Assembly (NCBI GenBank): GCA_949752735.1
Contig: OX457038.1
Span: 21,407,155 to 21,471,154 of the forward strand
Source of the DNA: Lumbricus terrestris
Taxonomy: Eukaryota > Annelida > Clitellata > Crassiclitellata > Lumbricidae
Direction: 5' to 3'
DNA length: 64,000 nt
Part shown: positions 57,070-64,000 of the stretch, in pieces
Layout: each line of letters opens with the position of its first letter
Numbering within the stretch: position 1 is the stretch's first letter
Position numbers and translations under genes: made by a program
Notes under the pieces: generated by a model
The model's database searches: none
What the model was told of the DNA's origin: nothing
The model's input: the letters and a program-made list of their open reading frames with translations, nothing else

Positions 57070-58789
57070 GATTACGAAACGACACTAATTAGGACATAGC
57101 AGAGTGAAAACACTGTGGATGAACATCACCGAACCGTCGGAAAGCAATAACAAGAACTTTGTGGTCAAGTTTCTACATTCAATAGAGCAATAGATATTGC
57201 AAGAAGAGAATAATTGGAGAACCAATAAGAGAGTGATGATGGTTATGAGAAAACTAGACGCAGGGCACCAGCTCATTCACGAGCGCCATGTCTAGTCAGA
57301 GGGGTTGTCCAAAGAGTAGGCCGACGGAGGTTATAGTAATAAAATAGGCATATTATATGTTAATGAGTAACCTACACACAGTTGACTACACCAGACAGGT
57401 TCCATGGTCATTGTTCACGCTCCAATCATCCATTTCTTTCATCTTTAATCTTTTGTTTTCTTTCACGCTCTTTCTTTCTTTCTTCGAACCTCTAGCTGTT
57501 CTTTCTCTCTAGCATTCTGCCTGTCTGTCTGTCTGTCTGTCTGTCTGCCTGTCTGTCTGTCTGTTTGTCTGTCTGCCTGTCTGTCACTGTCTCTTGCTCT
57601 ACCTTTCTCTAGTGATCTCCCTCTGTCACTGTACATCTATCTCTGTTATTGACTTTGAATTTAAGTTGTTGCTTCAAGAGTTCAATTGTAAGTCTAGTTT
57701 TCAGCTGCTTTGGTGTCGATGTGATGAATGACATGAGAGCAACCCACCTCCCCCACTCTTCGCTTTATCTGTTGATTCGATTTGAAACATAAGATGCATT
57801 GACATTCGCTACTCGCTATTCATGTCGTCGTCTTTCATAAATCAAACGACTTCAATCTATTTAGTGGACAGTAACTGCGACGTCGGGTTCGTCACAGAAG
57901 ACCACATCGTTATAGGCTACCGTACATATATAATACATCGCATAAAATTTATATAGGGCCTATATACGTCAAGCTATATGCGGATGTCACAACATTTGGT
58001 TCATGCTCCAAATAAGAAGAATCGGTTTTCGCTGGTAGCCTATATTGCACGAAGGCATTTTCTCATATTCCATCGCGTCGCATTCTTCATTTGACCGTTT
58101 TTCATATAATTCCCTGATTTTCCTTCCGTCTGTTGAGCATCCTCCTCCCTCCCTCCCTCCGCCCTCACTCCCTCCGTCCCTCCCTCCCTCCGTCCCTCCC
58201 TCCCTCCTTTGCTTTCTCTCTCTATCCATCCCTACCTCCAAGCGACCACTCAAGCAGACGACGCCTGATTACTTTCTATGCGACGCAGGATTCACCTTCT
58301 TTCATAGATTATCGGAGAGATCGCGTTTGCGTCGTATATATATAGAGACGATTCATCGCCAGATTCTTCCAAGCGATTGATCCAGATTTCCACCGTCGTC
58401 CTTCCATTCATCTTGCAAGGTCATGGCTGTGGAAATCTATATCTTCCGCTTCCAGCCTACTTCGTAGGTGTTCATGACACGCGATGGCGTATAGACCTAT
58501 ACGTCTTAGGCCTGTATACAGAAACATGCAAAGATGTATCAACGACTGCATAGATCAGTGCTGTGTCCCATCTGAGTTCACTCGATTTCTACACTTTGCG
58601 TAAAAATAAAGTAAAGGGTAAAGTCAGTGGTCCACTGTGGTCGACTTGAACGTCGAGAAGACGAGAAGAGGTATGCTTTTCCACTTTTCCACTAGACAGA
58701 TCCATTATTCCTCTTCCATTTCTCTTCCATTCCTCTTCCATTCCTCTTCCATTCCTCTTCCATAATTCCATTCCTCTACCGAAACTCTT
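57070..58789. other. No gene; (TGTC)n at 57,520-57,590 and (CCCT)n at 58,142-58,210
   Basis: Bases 57,259-57,320 match 7,363-7,425 (CAGGGCACCAGCT ... ATTCACGAGCGC), probably LINE 3' UTR. TTCCATTCCTC repeats occupy 58,710-58,765. Confidence 0.55.
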
Positions 58790-59354
58790 CTGGTTCGCTA
58801 TTGTCTGATTTACATGACGCCATAGACTGTGGTCCGGTGAGTCAGGTCACTCCTTTGCTTCTGTTTGACGTCAGTGCCGCTTTTGATGCAGTTGATCCCT
58901 CAATCTTGCTCCAACGTCTTTCTATTTCATTTGGCCTATAGCGGGTGCTCCTTTAGAATGGCTTCGCTCTTTTCTGTCTGGGCGCACTAACTATATGTGG
59001 TGCCTCTATATAGGTCATGTTGGGTCCCAGCCCCTTTTGGTGTGCCACAGGGTTCAGATTTGGGCCCTTTACTGTACGTTCTCTATACAGTTGGTATTAG
59101 TTCCTTGTTGTCTGTATGTGGCCTCCTGCACCAACTCTATGCTGACGAAGTGCATGCCTATGCTCACTGCTTTGCCGCTGATGCAGTATCCACCGTATCT
59201 TTAATGTCGAATGCCACTGATGCTCTCTCATCATGGTTGGCATCTAATCGTTTGCTACTAAATCCATCTAAAACTCAGTTCATCTGGTTCGGTACTCGCA
59301 GGCAATTGGAATCCATTGACCTGCACTTAATAACAGCAACTTTCCCTGATATCA

Positions 59355-59412
<58 letters not shown>

Positions 59413-60115
59413 TGCAGTGCGAGAAGTAACTTGGAATTACTTTGGATCAAGAGCTCAATTTCTCAAAGCATATCAATTTGGTCACTCGTAGTTGCTACTA
59501 CCAGCTTCGTCAACTCCGAGTTGTCTCAAGATCCCTCTCTCATAGTGCTACTATGACTCTTGTGCATGCCTTTGTCACTAGTAGAATTGATTACTGTAGT
59601 TCGGTACTTGTGGGTCTGCCACTTGGAGTAATTGGGCGCTTTGAACGAGTTCTTCGTTCGGCTGCTCGCCTCATTGACCACATTCCTATAATTTTTTATG
59701 TGCCCCGTCTCTGCTTATATGCGTGACGTTCTTCACTGGCTCCCTGTTTCCCAGCGCATCTCCTACCTAGTTGCTGCACTTGTTTGGCGATGCCTTCTTG
59801 ATTGTGCTCCATCACACTTGTCTAGCCTTTGTCGACCTGTCTCCGACCTTACAGCTCGTCGAGCTCTTCGCTCGGCGGCAACGGGCGAGCTTTTGGTTCC
59901 GCGAGCTCGCACTTCCATCAGACAGCGCCGAGCCTTTTCTGTTGTAGGTCCCGTTATCTGGAATGGCCTCCCACTAACCTTGCGACTTATACCTAGGCTA
60001 AATTCAAATGCTTTTATAAGTCGCTCAAATCCTATTTTTAGCTGTGGCTGGGCTGGGAGCGCCTCTGAGTAGGTTTTTTTAAGAGATGCTATATAAATTC
60101 TCGAAATGAATGAAC
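58790..60115 (+). pseudogene. 5'-truncated LINE with RT core and 3' tail
   Basis: Reading across frames gives LLLFDVSAAFDAVDPSILL (RT motif with the first catalytic Asp), GVPQGSDLGPLLYVLYT, and LYADEVHAYAH, where the second Asp of the usual YADD is Glu. Then come WLASNRLLLNPSKTQFIWFG, LVHAFVTSRIDYCSSVL, DVLHWLPVSQRI, and VPRARTSIRQRRAFSVVGP. Frameshifts lie near 58,930, 59,030, 59,440 and 59,700, and a (CT)n run (59,360-59,410) has expanded inside the coding region. The 3' end reads GCGCCTCTGAGTAGG ... GCTATATAAATTC then ATGAATGAACGAATG. Dead copy of a CR1/Jockey-like family, better preserved than the copy at 1,441. Confidence 0.88.
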
Positions 60116-60149
60116 GAATGATTCAATGGTTGGACAGTTTCCCTAAATT

Positions 60150-60372
60150 GTGGCTTCACTAAATGTAAATGTAATCGCAAATTTATATAGCGGCTGTGTT
60201 ATGGCTTCGACCCTGAGGGTGATATCCTTCACCACCGCTACTCCACGTTTATATTGCGACCGAGCCACCCGCAGTAAAGATCCGAGAAATTAATCTCTGA
60301 CCGACCGGGAATCGAACCCGGATCGCCGGCGCGGCGAGCGGGCTACCAACCCACTCGGCCACCGAGGATCTC
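60150..60372 (-). repeat. tRNA-derived SINE (minus strand)
   Basis: Reading from 60,372 leftwards: A box TGGCCGAGTGGG and B box GGTTCGATTCC, both essentially consensus. A body follows, then a tail GCCGCTATATAAATTTGCG, resembling the LINE 3' end (GATGCTATATAAATTCTCG). Confidence 0.82.
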
Positions 60373-60763
60373 TAAGACGCGTGCTCACGTGAACACAACT
60401 TTGCAGAACTTTCTCACTTTCTCACACCATGCAGTCTGCTTCGATTCTTCAGCTGCATCGTCATCTATGATCAACTGAGATGAACATCCTATTATCTGCA
60501 ACTGCAAGATGAATGTCTTACACATTGCAATGATTTCCACACTTACTTATCATCACTCGTGAACGCGACAATCCGGAGGAGTGATCATACCAGAGATTTC
60601 TACAAGACATTCACTTCTCTACCTCACGAATATACGAATAGCCTAGTTCTTTTAATCTATCCTTAATGCATGCACAATTGCATATGCATGTGCAGGTATG
60701 TATTTTATCATACTTGTATGCACTTGCGCATGATATGTTATGTATACAAACAATATGTTCGTA
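60373..60763. other. No recognised feature
   Basis: Ordinary AT-rich spacer between two SINEs. Confidence 0.5.
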
Positions 60764-60952
60764 GGGCGCGGTGGTGTAGTGGGTATGTTCGTTGCCTTGC
60801 AGCCGAGGGTTGTAGGTTCGAATTCACCTCAATTTGCCGCATAGGGACCTTGGGCAAGTCTTTCACTCGCTCAGCGCTTCGGCGCGAAGCTCCGATGCAG
60901 TGTCCGCTCTGTCTAACGCCTCTGAGTAGAGAGCTTGAAGGGGCGCTTTATA
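60764..60952 (+). repeat. tRNA-derived SINE (plus strand)
   Basis: A box TGGTGTAGTGGG (60,772) and B box GGTTCGAATTC (60,815). The central part has CCTTGGGCAAGTC, a motif common in SINE bodies. The tail is CGCCTCTGAGTAGAG ... GGCGCTTTATAAC, shared with the LINE 3' end at 60,060-60,100. Confidence 0.85.
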
Positions 60953-61006
60953 ACAAGTGCGCATACAAACATATGTGTAATACATTGTGTAGACAGAGCC
61001 TTCTAT

Positions 61007-63670
<2,664 letters not shown>

Positions 63671-64000
63671 CCTTCTATTACAGTAATAGAAGGTTCTGTG
63701 TGTAGATAAGCCGCTCGCAGAGCACATATTCAGGCTATAGACCCTATGTAGGTCTCTAGGTAACGAGTACCCCTTCAAATGCATAAGTCTATAATCATTT
63801 GTTTGCCTTGCGTTACCATGACAACAGGGCCGTGACTTTGCAAGCGTCTATACAAATCATCGCTACACATTGCGAGAGAGGGAAGTGCTCGAGAGCCATG
63901 ACAGTTTCGATTACCTGCCGAGCCACAGCGCCATCTACAAACAGTGGCTTGCCAGACAACCAGCCAGGTGATGAGTCACTTTCAGTTGTATTGTAGGCCT
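63671..64000. other. No gene; short palindrome at 63,671-63,693
   Basis: CCTTCTATTAC-AGTAATAGAAGG forms a small perfect hairpin beginning exactly at the right target duplication of the hAT-like element. Nothing else is recognised. Confidence 0.6.

Noticed and set aside
55092..57085. Long open frames (240 to over 660 codons) on both strands across the 25-bp array
   Set aside because: All frames repeat the same peptide because the 25-bp unit cycles through three phases without a stop. Pure satellite, no start context or domain.

Overview
This is animal genomic DNA, not bacterial. The base composition is AT-rich, microsatellites are abundant (AT, ATT, CTGT, GACA, ATTC), the motif TAGGCCTA recurs, and most of the window is layered transposable elements. 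The mix of Polinton, Helitron, hAT, tRNA-derived SINE and CR1/Jockey-like LINE suggests a marine invertebrate, possibly an echinoderm or other deuterostome. That placement is weak. Only one plausible host coding segment was seen: a proline-rich putative first exon at 10,760-11,200.

Layout. 1-9,050: decayed LINE, short terminal-inverted-repeat (TIR) elements, one complete Helitron and one degenerate Helitron. 10,650-11,200: putative host exon. 11,431-14,326: a DNA transposon with ~125-bp TIRs and the decayed remains of a transposase-like protein (HWDGK motif), itself split by an 864-bp hAT-like insertion. 16,193-29,475: a precisely delimited Polinton/Maverick, the centrepiece. 29,528-32,926: two hAT-like elements and a mariner-like MITE. 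35,494-43,234: a young LTR-type element with 1,451-bp terminal repeats and an 859-codon ORF. 45,449-50,335: two foldback elements with GGACATT-type ends, one carrying a 2-kb 26-bp satellite, and a hAT element between them. 55,126-56,965: a 25-bp satellite. 58,790-60,952: a second LINE copy and two tRNA-derived SINEs that appear to share its 3' tail. 61,007-63,670: a large hAT-like element.

The Polinton has AG...CT ends, a perfect 6-bp target duplication (CTCCTC), and a 54-bp palindrome 10 bp inside each end; the two palindromes are exact reverse complements. All recognised genes lie on the minus strand in a compressed array: RING protein, packaging ATPase, small basic protein, conserved Polinton protein, retroviral-type integrase with chromodomain, two tandem penton-like minor capsid genes, pX-like core protein, major capsid protein, adenain-like protease. 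No type-B DNA polymerase gene is visible although both termini are present. Five genes are broken by frameshift, stop or insertion. One penton gene is split by ~3.7 kb of nested insertions (AAAGTCGGACA element, then hAT, then Helitron). The left arm carries five perfect TGACGTCA (CRE/ATF-type) octamers.

The window is best read as a record of successive insertions, many datable relative to each other because target-site duplications are still exact.
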